From Leadbetterella byssophila_A (lineage in GTDB: Bacteria; Bacteroidota; Bacteroidia; Cytophagales; Spirosomataceae): a stretch of DNA of 64,000 bases. The notes beneath the pieces were generated by a model. That model worked only from the letters and a program-made list of their open reading frames with translations. It had not been told where the DNA came from and did not search any database. Location of the stretch: NCBI GenBank assembly GCA_040394735.1, contig JBEBRR010000007.1, forward strand, positions 1 through 64,000. Reading direction: 5' to 3'. Of this stretch, positions 25,099 through 32,334 are shown one piece after another. The position numbers were made by a program, and so were the translations under genes. Each line of letters starts with the position of its first letter. Position 1 is the stretch's first letter.

Positions 25099-27000
25099 TC
25101 AGATTCTGTATTTCAGACCGCCCGTTATCCAGCGCGGAGGCTGAGCCACAAATCCGTGCTCGAAGTATTTTTCGTTCAGGAGATTGTTGACGTCCAGAGT
25201 GAAGGTCAGCTGTTTCCAGCGGTAGGCTGCCCGGATATCCACCAGGCTGAACGACCCGTAGTTCACCGGCGGGGTGTTGTTGTCCCAGGAGTACTGTCCG
25301 GCCCGGTTCTTAAAAGTGTACCAGGCGCTGAGCGACAGGTTTCGTACGGGCTCAAAGAAGAGCCCGGCCGATAGTTTCTGCTTCAGGTAATTCAGCGTGT
25401 AAAACGACTGGAATCCTTCTTCTCTTCTGTCAGTGGTGAGCCAGGCAAAGTTCAGGGAAACCTGTGTCAGCCGGAGCTTATTGGCCGGAAACCGGAGGGT
25501 ATGGGCCGTTTCAAAGCCGTAACGGTTAATATCATCAATATTTTCCATGAGGGGTACGTCCTGGGCCGGGCTCTTGATCTTATCGATGGCATCCTCAGCG
25601 GCGGTATAAAAAACCGAGTAATTACCCGAATAACGGTTTTTCTGCGTTTTAAAGCCTATTTCGTGGGTCCAGGCTTTTTCGGGCTTCAGGTCCGGATCCC
25701 CGGCTACCGTGGCATTGTTCAGGTAGAGCTCGGTAAAGGTAGGAAACCGGAGCGAACGGTTGACCGAGTAGTAAAACCGTGAATCCTGTCCTGTGGCATA
25801 GGCCAGGTCGAGGCCCGGAAACAGGGAGAACCCGAACTGGGAGTTGATATTTCCCAGTGTACCCACGTTCAGTATAAAGCGGCGCCAGGTAGCGCTATGC
25901 TCGGCAAAGAGGCTATAGTTATCCCGTGCTTTACCGTGGGTATAAAACATGCCGGGCCAGCCGTTGATGGCCTCCTGGCGGTCGAGCTGCCTGCCGAGGC
26001 GGTTTGACCGCACCAACTCATTCCGGTATTCTGCGCCGAAGGCGCTGCTGCCCCAGGCATTCCGGAACCGGAATTTCCATTCCACGTCCAGCACACCGGT
26101 TTTGTGGAGATTCAGAAAAGTAATGCGATCGGTATTCCGGTAGTTATCAAAATCGTACATGTCGTGATGAATCCGGTAGTTGGCCATCAGCGTGCCGGAT
26201 AACCGGGAGGAAAAGGCATGTTTCCAAGTGGCATTAAGCAATTGAGACGAAATCTCCTCGTACTGGTTGCTGAATTTGGGATGGTAGAAGTTGGAGGCTC
26301 CGAAGTCGTTGCTGGTGAAGCCGTAGCCCAGCAGCAGGCTTCCGCCCTTATATTGTTGTTCTGCCCGCAGGGAAACCGTGTTTTTCCGGTAATCTGTGGC
26401 AGGAATAAAGCCGTCACTGCCGCCCAGGTCTGCACCGCCTGTCAGGGTGAAGCCTTTCTTTATCCAGGCACCGCCGAGATAGGTATTCCAGGTGCCGTAT
26501 TCGCCGGCCGAAAGCTGCAGCTCCAGTTCAGAAGCAGCCGGCTGACGGGTAATGATGTTGATGACCCCGGAGAAAGCGCTGGGCCCAAACACCCGGGATG
26601 CCCCGCCCTGCAATACCTCTATTTTTTCGATCATCGAAAAAGGTACGGGGATGTTCAGGGCGTGATGACCGGTCTGGGGGTCGTTCACTTTTACGCCGTC
26701 TACCAGGATGAGGGTCTGGTCGTAATGCCCGCCGCGAATGCTGATGTCGGCCTGTACGCCAAAAGCAGAACGTGAGCGTACATCCACGTTCATGGCGTAT
26801 TGCAGCACACCGTCCAGGGTTTTTACGGGCGAGGCTGCAATAGTTTGGCGGTCGATCACCGTGACGTTCCGGGCCGTGTTTTTGATCTCATTACGGATAA
26901 TGCCCGCGGTGACGGTAACACTCCGGAGTTGGATGGTGTCGGGTTGCGCGCTGGCATTCAGGCATATGAAGGTTAATAGTATATATTTAAATATTTTCAT
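25099..27000 (-). CDS. TonB-dependent receptor, BtuB-like
   Basis: This 633-residue outer-membrane beta-barrel protein has a signal peptide (to about residue 18), then a plug domain at about 40-150 with SIRGGHYDQTLILVDG and RVFGPSAFSGVINIITR. A TonB-dependent barrel follows to the C-terminus (LKYRI). It lacks the N-terminal carboxypeptidase-like domain of SusC proteins, has no SusD partner, and is of the size of vitamin B12 or siderophore receptors. The ligand cannot be assigned; I found no cobalamin riboswitch in the 188-base upstream gap. A promoter with both elements lies at 27126-27153. Confidence 0.9.
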   Translation of the reverse strand: MKIFKYILLTFICLNASAQPDTIQLRSVTVTAGIIRNEIKNTARNVTVIDRQTIAASPVKTLDGVLQYAMNVDVRSRSAFGVQADISIRGGHYDQTLILVDGVKVNDPQTGHHALNIPVPFSMIEKIEVLQGGASRVFGPSAFSGVINIITRQPAASELELQLSAGEYGTWNTYLGGAWIKKGFTLTGGADLGGSDGFIPATDYRKNTVSLRAEQQYKGGSLLLGYGFTSNDFGASNFYHPKFSNQYEEISSQLLNATWKHAFSSRLSGTLMANYRIHHDMYDFDNYRNTDRITFLNLHKTGVLDVEWKFRFRNAWGSSAFGAEYRNELVRSNRLGRQLDRQEAINGWPGMFYTHGKARDNYSLFAEHSATWRRFILNVGTLGNINSQFGFSLFPGLDLAYATGQDSRFYYSVNRSLRFPTFTELYLNNATVAGDPDLKPEKAWTHEIGFKTQKNRYSGNYSVFYTAAEDAIDKIKSPAQDVPLMENIDDINRYGFETAHTLRFPANKLRLTQVSLNFAWLTTDRREEGFQSFYTLNYLKQKLSAGLFFEPVRNLSLSAWYTFKNRAGQYSWDNNTPPVNYGSFSLVDIRAAYRWKQLTFTLDVNNLLNEKYFEHGFVAQPPRWITGGLKYRI

Positions 27001-27078
27001 TATTATAATTGTATATATATGTATATTTATACAATTAATTAAATATCAAATTAATTGTATAAGGAAAATGAAAAATTT

Positions 27079-27190
27079 TGTATTCTTTGTGCAACTTAAC
27101 TTCGTGTTCTTCGCGCAAAAAAGCACAAACGTACACTACGCATATTTCACAAAGGGCACCAGGTGTATTTCACAAAGAACACAAAGGGTC
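27079..27190. repeat. Cluster of imperfect CTTTGTG/CACAAAG repeats
   Basis: Short words of the type TTCTTTGTG and TTCGTGTTCTTCGCG occur on the plus strand at about 27088-27118. Reverse-oriented copies (TTTCACAAAG at 27146-27155 and at 27168-27177, then CACAAAGGG) follow. Together they form an imperfect inverted array upstream of the TonB receptor, overlapping its predicted promoter. They look like remnants of a dispersed intergenic repeat. Confidence 0.55.
27126..27153 (-). promoter_or_regulatory. Promoter for the TonB-receptor gene
   Basis: On the minus strand there is TACGTTTG (27133-27126) as -7, and TTTG (27153-27150) about 16 bases upstream as -33. Both fit the Bacteroidota consensus. 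The start would give a leader of about 120 bases. Confidence 0.5.
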
Positions 27191-28487
27191 AGTAAGTGTA
27201 ATTCACCAAACTGTCTTCGTCTACCGGCTTTTTGGAGAGTATTTTGAAATTGACTTTGGCTGTTGAGTTGTGCGAAAGGTCTTCTGAAATGCGCAGGGGA
27301 TAAATTAGTGGATCAGCTGCGGTTTTTTTCAGGAGAAAATGATGCAGTTCGTCCTGGCTCAGGGGGGATTCTTCCCGTACCAGCAGGAGAGTGGGGACAG
27401 CGGTATGGGGAACATCGGCCGGCGGAATAATTTCAGCCACACAAAATCCGGCGCCATGCTCTAGTTCTTCCGCAAGTGGGTTCAGTCTGCGCCGGTGAAA
27501 CAGCTGGCCGTCACGCCCCAGCAGGCAGAGGTATCCTTCCGGATCTATAAAGCCTATATCGGAAACTGTAGGCGCATGCCGGTAGCCGGGAGATACATAC
27601 GGGCTTTCCACCCAGATTTTTTCTTCCCGGATGCGGATCTTCACCCCCGGAAAAGGTTTACCCGCAGAGGCGGGCCTGTTTACTATCTCCCGGTTCTGAA
27701 GGTAGCTGATGTGTCCGAGCTCGGCGGCTCCGTAGTATTCTGTCAGGCGGGCCTCCGGGAAAATCCGGAGAAGCTTTTCTGCCAGCTCGGGGTCCAGTTT
27801 TTCCCCGGCGCTTACGGCTGAGGTCAGGTCCGGGAATATCCTGGTTTCCGGCAGCAGGCGGTAATGAGAAGGTACCAGGAATACGCTGGTGATTCTTTCA
27901 TGGCGGAGAAGGGTTTCCCAGGCGGCAGCCTCCCGGAGCGGCGTCATGATCACCGTAGCTCCCAGCCAGAAAGCATGGATGACAGTGTTGAGGTTGGCCG
28001 AATAGCCGAGGGCATCCACCACCATCACCCGGTCTTCGCCGTGCATTCCGAAAACGGCCGACTGGACGGGAAAAGCGCTGAACCACGAGGGGTAGTCTTT
28101 CCAGATAATCCTGCCTTTATCCGGGTTCAGAATGCCCAGGAAACAGTCGTTTCCCGATGGCTGGTACGGTGCATTGAGGTCTGCGGAGGCCTCCGGTATA
28201 AAATCCAGAAGGCCCAGGTTGTATTTTTCGGCATAGGCCAGCTTAAGCTCCGGAGAAACGTTCGTTCCGCAGAAAACCCCTTTCTGTCCTGTATACATGA
28301 GGGCCAGGAAGCTGATCAGGTTTTCAGCTTCTGAAGCGTGGCAAAGGAGGTAATCGGCCGGATGATGCCGGAGCCAGGCCGCCCGGGTGCGGACCTCCTG
28401 ATACAGTTCCCCGTAGCTTATCTTCCTGCCCTGGTATTTCAGCGCGGTTTTAGAAGGATCGGCAAGAAGAAAATGCTCAAAAAACAT
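27189..28487 (-). CDS. AMP-binding (ANL superfamily) protein with degenerate P-loop
   Basis: This 432-residue adenylate-forming-enzyme-like protein has the mid-domain motif LTEYYGAAELG (A5, about 248-258), SDIGFIDPEGY (about 309-319), LLGRDGQLFHRRR (about 322-334) and a C-terminal Lys at about 411 (STAKVNF, where A10 is expected). The normally Ser/Thr/Gly-rich ATP loop (A3, TSGSTGxPK) is not recognisable; the matching stretch near 116-130 reads FLGILNPDKGRIIWKD. It is short, and either a divergent acyl-CoA ligase or a catalytically altered paralogue. It is the last gene of a leftward glycan-type cluster, 3 bases after the glycosyltransferase gene. An acyl decoration of the glycan is possible (inference). 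Confidence 0.8.
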   Translation of the reverse strand: MFFEHFLLADPSKTALKYQGRKISYGELYQEVRTRAAWLRHHPADYLLCHASEAENLISFLALMYTGQKGVFCGTNVSPELKLAYAEKYNLGLLDFIPEASADLNAPYQPSGNDCFLGILNPDKGRIIWKDYPSWFSAFPVQSAVFGMHGEDRVMVVDALGYSANLNTVIHAFWLGATVIMTPLREAAAWETLLRHERITSVFLVPSHYRLLPETRIFPDLTSAVSAGEKLDPELAEKLLRIFPEARLTEYYGAAELGHISYLQNREIVNRPASAGKPFPGVKIRIREEKIWVESPYVSPGYRHAPTVSDIGFIDPEGYLCLLGRDGQLFHRRRLNPLAEELEHGAGFCVAEIIPPADVPHTAVPTLLLVREESPLSQDELHHFLLKKTAADPLIYPLRISEDLSHNSTAKVNFKILSKKPVDEDSLVNYTY

Positions 28488-28490
28488 CGG

Positions 28491-29489
28491 TCAGGGTCTT
28501 AATCTGGGTATTTTATCGAGGTACGTAAAGGCCTCTGTGAAACGCTTTTTCTCGCGCAGCAGCGTTTCGCAGAAAGCCCGGTTACGGATCTCGAACAGTT
28601 CGCGCTGCCCGGGATCTGTAAAAGTGCCCCGCTTCAGCAGCCAGGTTACCTTTTTCCCGATATAGTTGAACCACCAGTTTTTCCGGAGAGTGGTCATCAG
28701 CGACTTCCGGCCGGTGCTTTCCAGGTAATGAATCTGGTACACCAGGACAAACACATCGGCTGCGCCGAAGCCGTAGGTCATATTTTTCAGCCGCTCCCAG
28801 GTGATCCGGTCGCTCGCCGTAAAATGTCTGAAGTGCAGTTCGTTCGAATAGTAAATCTTATAGCCGAGCAGGCGGGTAATAAAGCACATTTCGCTGTCGG
28901 CGCCGGCACTCTGCCGGTTACCCACCCGGCCTTCCAGGAAAGGCTGCCAGTTAAGGGAATACAGGTGATCATATACTTCCTTCCGTACGCTCAGCCCGGC
29001 GCCGGGCACCAGGGCATCGTCTGTAATATCGGTGAAGCTTCCTTCATAGAGCTTCCCGATGGCAAAGGCGTGTTCATTTTCTTTGAACCAGGCAGGGGGC
29101 GGAGCATCAAAAGCTCCCTCGCCGGCACAGCCGACCAGGCCGATCTCCGGGTCTTTATAGTAATTAAAGATGGTTTTTATCCAGTCTGAAGCCACCCGGT
29201 TGTCATCGTCTACCACGCTGAGAATGCTGTACCGGGCAGCTTTGATACCCGCCTTCCGGGCATTGGCCTCGCCCATGCGGCTTTCAAAAATAATCCGCAG
29301 TGGAACAACAGGCTTTTCATTCCATACCTTTTCAGCCATTTCGGCGGTGCGGTCGGCAGAGTTATTATTGACCAGCACCACCTCCCAGGGTATTCCGTCA
29401 AAATCCTGCTGGGCCTGAAGGTGCCGGAGGGTTTCGGAAATTACCTTTTCACTGTTATAACACGCTATAATAACTGAAATGCCGTTCAC
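28491..29489 (-). CDS. Glycosyltransferase family 2
   Basis: This 332-residue GT-A fold enzyme has an N-terminal VIIACYNSEK motif, nucleotide-binding residues, and the metal-binding VDDDN near 93-97. Its donor and acceptor are unknown. The start is a GTG at 29489 that overlaps the stop of the upstream gene by 4 bases (GTGA). No ATG gives a proper N-terminus, and the further-upstream ATG in frame (29576) would overlap the neighbour by 91 bases. The overlap implies translational coupling with the preceding GT2 gene. Confidence 0.9.
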   Translation of the reverse strand: MNGISVIIACYNSEKVISETLRHLQAQQDFDGIPWEVVLVNNNSADRTAEMAEKVWNEKPVVPLRIIFESRMGEANARKAGIKAARYSILSVVDDDNRVASDWIKTIFNYYKDPEIGLVGCAGEGAFDAPPPAWFKENEHAFAIGKLYEGSFTDITDDALVPGAGLSVRKEVYDHLYSLNWQPFLEGRVGNRQSAGADSEMCFITRLLGYKIYYSNELHFRHFTASDRITWERLKNMTYGFGAADVFVLVYQIHYLESTGRKSLMTTLRKNWWFNYIGKKVTWLLKRGTFTDPGQRELFEIRNRAFCETLLREKKRFTEAFTYLDKIPRLRP

Positions 29490-30343
29490 TTGAAAATCTG
29501 GAATAGACGGTGATAAAATCGTATTTCTAAGGGCAGTCCCGGCGGTATTTCTCCTTCCGGCAGTCTCCGGGCCCACCGCAGGGCCGTTTTCCGGCGGGTC
29601 AGAAAAGGTACCGGGTAATGCCGGCAGATGTACCGGATGATCCGGAAACCTTCTGAAAACAGCAGCCCTTCCCGGTCAGATTTAAAAGAGACGTTCCCGG
29701 CATGCCTCCTGAAAAAATTAAGACGCTTATCCAGCCGTACTACCCGGGTGCCGGCCGATATCTGCACCCAGAACATCCAGTCGCCGGTGTACCGGAAAGT
29801 ACGCAGCATACCGAAGTCTGCTTTATGGACCAGATCTCTGCGGAATACGGCTGAGCTGGCATTGTAAATCAGCGGACCGTTCAGAAACTCACTCCGGAGG
29901 AGATCCCGGCCCGGCCATTCCCGGTCACCGGATTCATGTTCCGGTCGGTGAATTTCGTTGCTTTTTTCATCAATCCATACGGACGACGTAAATACCACAC
30001 CTGCTTCCGGCCGGCTGTCAAGTACTTTCAGGGCTTCAGACAGGAAAGTGGGAGCGGCCATGTCATCGCTCTCGGCAATCCAGATATATTCACCGCGGGC
30101 CAGGCTCAGGCCCCGTTCCCACTGGATAAAGGTGGAGCCCGAATTGGTTTCATTCTTCAGGAAATGAACCACCCGTTTGTCGGAAGCATATTTTTCCAGC
30201 ACACTTATGCTGTTATCAGAAGAATGGTCATCCAGGAGGATAAGCTCAAAGTCGCTGAACTCCTGTCCCAGCACGCTCTCCACCCTTTCCGGCAGGTAAG
30301 CGGCATGGTTATAGTTGGGCATTATGACAGATACCTTTGGCAT
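29486..30343 (-). CDS. Glycosyltransferase family 2
   Basis: This 285-residue protein has the GT2 signature VSVIMPNYNHAAYL at the N-terminus, LLDDHSSDNS near 36-45 and the metal site ESDD at 91-94. It probably adds a sugar to an O-antigen, capsule or lipid-linked glycan; the specificity is not readable. It starts one base after the FkbM methyltransferase stop and overlaps the next GT2 gene by 4 bases, so the run is one operon. Confidence 0.92.
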   Translation of the reverse strand: MPKVSVIMPNYNHAAYLPERVESVLGQEFSDFELILLDDHSSDNSISVLEKYASDKRVVHFLKNETNSGSTFIQWERGLSLARGEYIWIAESDDMAAPTFLSEALKVLDSRPEAGVVFTSSVWIDEKSNEIHRPEHESGDREWPGRDLLRSEFLNGPLIYNASSAVFRRDLVHKADFGMLRTFRYTGDWMFWVQISAGTRVVRLDKRLNFFRRHAGNVSFKSDREGLLFSEGFRIIRYICRHYPVPFLTRRKTALRWARRLPEGEIPPGLPLEIRFYHRLFQIFK

Positions 30344-30344
30344 A

Positions 30345-31079
30345 TTACGCCCACCCGTGGCTTTTTCTGAGTATACTGTCTTCTTTTACAAAACAGATGT
30401 CGAGCTGTCCCAGCGCCATATCCAGCGGGCGGTTGGTAAAGCCGGCAAAATCATAGATCACATACCCCCGCTGGGTCATGTAGGCAATGATATCATGGAG
30501 CAGCGGTTGACTGGGCGAAAATTTAAAGAGGGAAGCCTCCAGGATAAAGACTTCGGTTTTCCCGAAAATACCTGCAGCTCCTTTCAATACCTCTATCTCA
30601 AACCCCTGCACATCAATCTTGCAGACGTCGGGAACGGGCATTTCTCCACGCGCAATCAGCCCGTCAATGCTATAGATAGGTACCTTCTTCTGCATTTTCC
30701 CGTCAGCTTCTCCCTCTTCCAGCAGGAAAGACGAGCCCGCAAAGTCTTCCCACATGGTAAGGGTAAGCTCGCCGTCTTCTGCGCCGGCACCGCCAAAGAA
30801 AACTTTGCCTTTCCGGCGGGCCAGGAACCTGTCGATCTCCGGTTTCAGCTCTTCCTGGGGCTCAATCAGGTAGTAGGTGGCATCAGGAAGAATGTTGGCT
30901 GCCAGCATGCTCCAGTCACCCTTGTGCGCCCCCACATCCAGTATATGGTGGATGGCCAGTCCGCGGGCTTTCAGGCTTTTCAGGAAAAGCCCCATATCAC
31001 CGGATATCCCGTTTTTACTCTGAACGTGATATCCGAAGCGGTGGGCCAGCGACTGGATCAGGTCTTTAATTATTTTCAT
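30345..31079 (-). CDS. FkbM family methyltransferase
   Basis: This 244-residue SAM-dependent methyltransferase has motif I ILDVGAHKGDW at about 46-56, IEPQEEL as the acidic motif II region, and KIDVQGFEIEVLKG near 173-186. FkbM-type enzymes O-methylate hydroxyls, often of sugars in surface glycans. Here the two GT2 genes and the WbsX gene suggest methylation of a glycan residue. It is second in the leftward cluster. Confidence 0.92.
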   Translation of the reverse strand: MKIIKDLIQSLAHRFGYHVQSKNGISGDMGLFLKSLKARGLAIHHILDVGAHKGDWSMLAANILPDATYYLIEPQEELKPEIDRFLARRKGKVFFGGAGAEDGELTLTMWEDFAGSSFLLEEGEADGKMQKKVPIYSIDGLIARGEMPVPDVCKIDVQGFEIEVLKGAAGIFGKTEVFILEASLFKFSPSQPLLHDIIAYMTQRGYVIYDFAGFTNRPLDMALGQLDICFVKEDSILRKSHGWA

Positions 31080-31148
31080 ATATAAAATTTAGCTGTTAGA
31101 TTTTTCTTCACCTGCCGGTCAGCTAATATCTGATTGCTCATCGTTATT

Positions 31149-32240
31149 TCATCTGTATAGGTCTAGCACCTGTTTCGTTGCCTCCAGAAAGGCCCGTTTC
31201 CATTTCCGGTCAGGTTCCAGGTGATTTCCTTCGGCCCACTCATTCCAGGCATTGATAAATACAAAGTTTTCTTCCGGAGAGTAGACCTCACTTTGCTTAC
31301 AAACGTCCTCCAGCCACTCCTGGTACAGCTCCGGGGTGGCATTATGCATAATAAAGGCATCGTTTTTCCGTCGTGCGCTGTTGTCCCAGCCCGGCACAAT
31401 GGCCCGGAAGTGCTTCTGCAGGAGGCGCGGCTTGTTTTTCATCCTCCTGACTACTTCGGCGTAGGCGATTTTCCGGTAGGTCCGGCCTAAGGAAAACCTG
31501 TTTTTCAGCCGGTCAAGGTAACCCGGCACCACCTTCAGGTGGGTCCAGTCGGGTTGCCAGTCCACCACGATATCGAGCCCTGTTTCAGCCGCGCTCACTT
31601 CAAATTCGGAGGAAGTAAGAATCCCGCCGAGATAAAGGTCTTCAAAACCGTTCTGCCGGGCCACTTCCCGCCAGATGGCCACTGTTTTTTTCAGATCAGG
31701 GATGATATGGGTATTGTAAAACAGGAAAAAAGGCTTGTTATTGACCCGGATATAGCGTTTATCGCTGAAAACATGCGTACAGAGGTAGTGCGCGTGGTCC
31801 CGGTGGTCTTCTTCCGAATAGTGCTGTTCTATCAGTACTTCCTTGTCCTTGCCGTCCCATCTCCTCGACCAGTTTTCATTGGCCCAGGCCAGCATAAACG
31901 GGAAATCGGGCCGGCCGGAGGCGAGGATCTCGTTCACGGGCTGCTCCATCAGTCTTTTGCCGTTAAACCAGTAATGGTAATAACAGAAGCCGTAAAGGCC
32001 GTATTCGCGGGCCATATCTGCCTGGTCGACTAGCGATTGCAGCAGGCGGAGATCATAAAAGCCCAGGTCGGCAGGCAGATGCGGCTGGTAATGGCCCCTG
32101 AAGCGCGGACGTGCCCTGACCGTGTTGGTCCATTCGGTAAAGCCTTTTCCCCACCAGGCGTCGTTTTCGGGAAAAGGATGGAACTGGGGCAATACCACGG
32201 CTAAAGCTCTTAGTTTTTTGTCGATCTGCACTGCGCTCAT
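31149..32240 (-). CDS. WbsX family glycan protein (GH99-like domain)
   Basis: This 363-residue protein shows the family marks LPQFHPFPENDAWWG, GFTEWTN, YGFCYYHYWFNGKR, LAWANENWSRRWDG and the C-terminal INAWNEWAEGNHLEPD. WbsX proteins sit in O-antigen and capsule clusters, and their TIM-barrel domain is related to GH99. Annotations call them glycosyltransferases or glycoside hydrolases; the activity is not settled. It is the first gene of the cluster after a -7 element at 32290-32297. A 69-base gap separates it from the FkbM gene. Confidence 0.9.
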   Translation of the reverse strand: MSAVQIDKKLRALAVVLPQFHPFPENDAWWGKGFTEWTNTVRARPRFRGHYQPHLPADLGFYDLRLLQSLVDQADMAREYGLYGFCYYHYWFNGKRLMEQPVNEILASGRPDFPFMLAWANENWSRRWDGKDKEVLIEQHYSEEDHRDHAHYLCTHVFSDKRYIRVNNKPFFLFYNTHIIPDLKKTVAIWREVARQNGFEDLYLGGILTSSEFEVSAAETGLDIVVDWQPDWTHLKVVPGYLDRLKNRFSLGRTYRKIAYAEVVRRMKNKPRLLQKHFRAIVPGWDNSARRKNDAFIMHNATPELYQEWLEDVCKQSEVYSPEENFVFINAWNEWAEGNHLEPDRKWKRAFLEATKQVLDLYR

Positions 32241-32289
32241 ATTCTGATTTGAAGGTGCGAATTTACTATACTAAATTTCAATTTCCGGT

Positions 32290-32297
32290 CAAAAATA
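32290..32297 (-). promoter_or_regulatory. -7 promoter element for the glycan cluster
   Basis: On the minus strand this reads TATTTTTG, an exact TAnnTTTG match 49 bases upstream of the WbsX gene. It lies three bases from the opposing mutS element. Confidence 0.5.
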
Positions 32298-32299
32298 CA

Positions 32300-32307
32300 T
32301 AATTTTG
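32300..32307 (+). promoter_or_regulatory. -7 promoter element for mutS
   Basis: TAATTTTG matches TAnnTTTG exactly, 27 bases upstream of the mutS ATG. The two polymerases would bind overlapping DNA because the opposing element is three bases away. Confidence 0.5.
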
Positions 32308-32334
32308 AAGGGAATCTAATCAAACACGAACAGA

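Noticed and set aside
27001..27188. Possible cobalamin riboswitch upstream of the BtuB-like receptor
   Set aside because: No B12-box-like or conserved core sequence could be found on the minus strand; the gap holds only repeats and a promoter.
26738..27247. A 169-codon plus-strand frame over the start of the TonB-receptor gene
   Set aside because: Mostly antisense to the receptor signal peptide and plug; the remainder is repeat-rich AT spacer.
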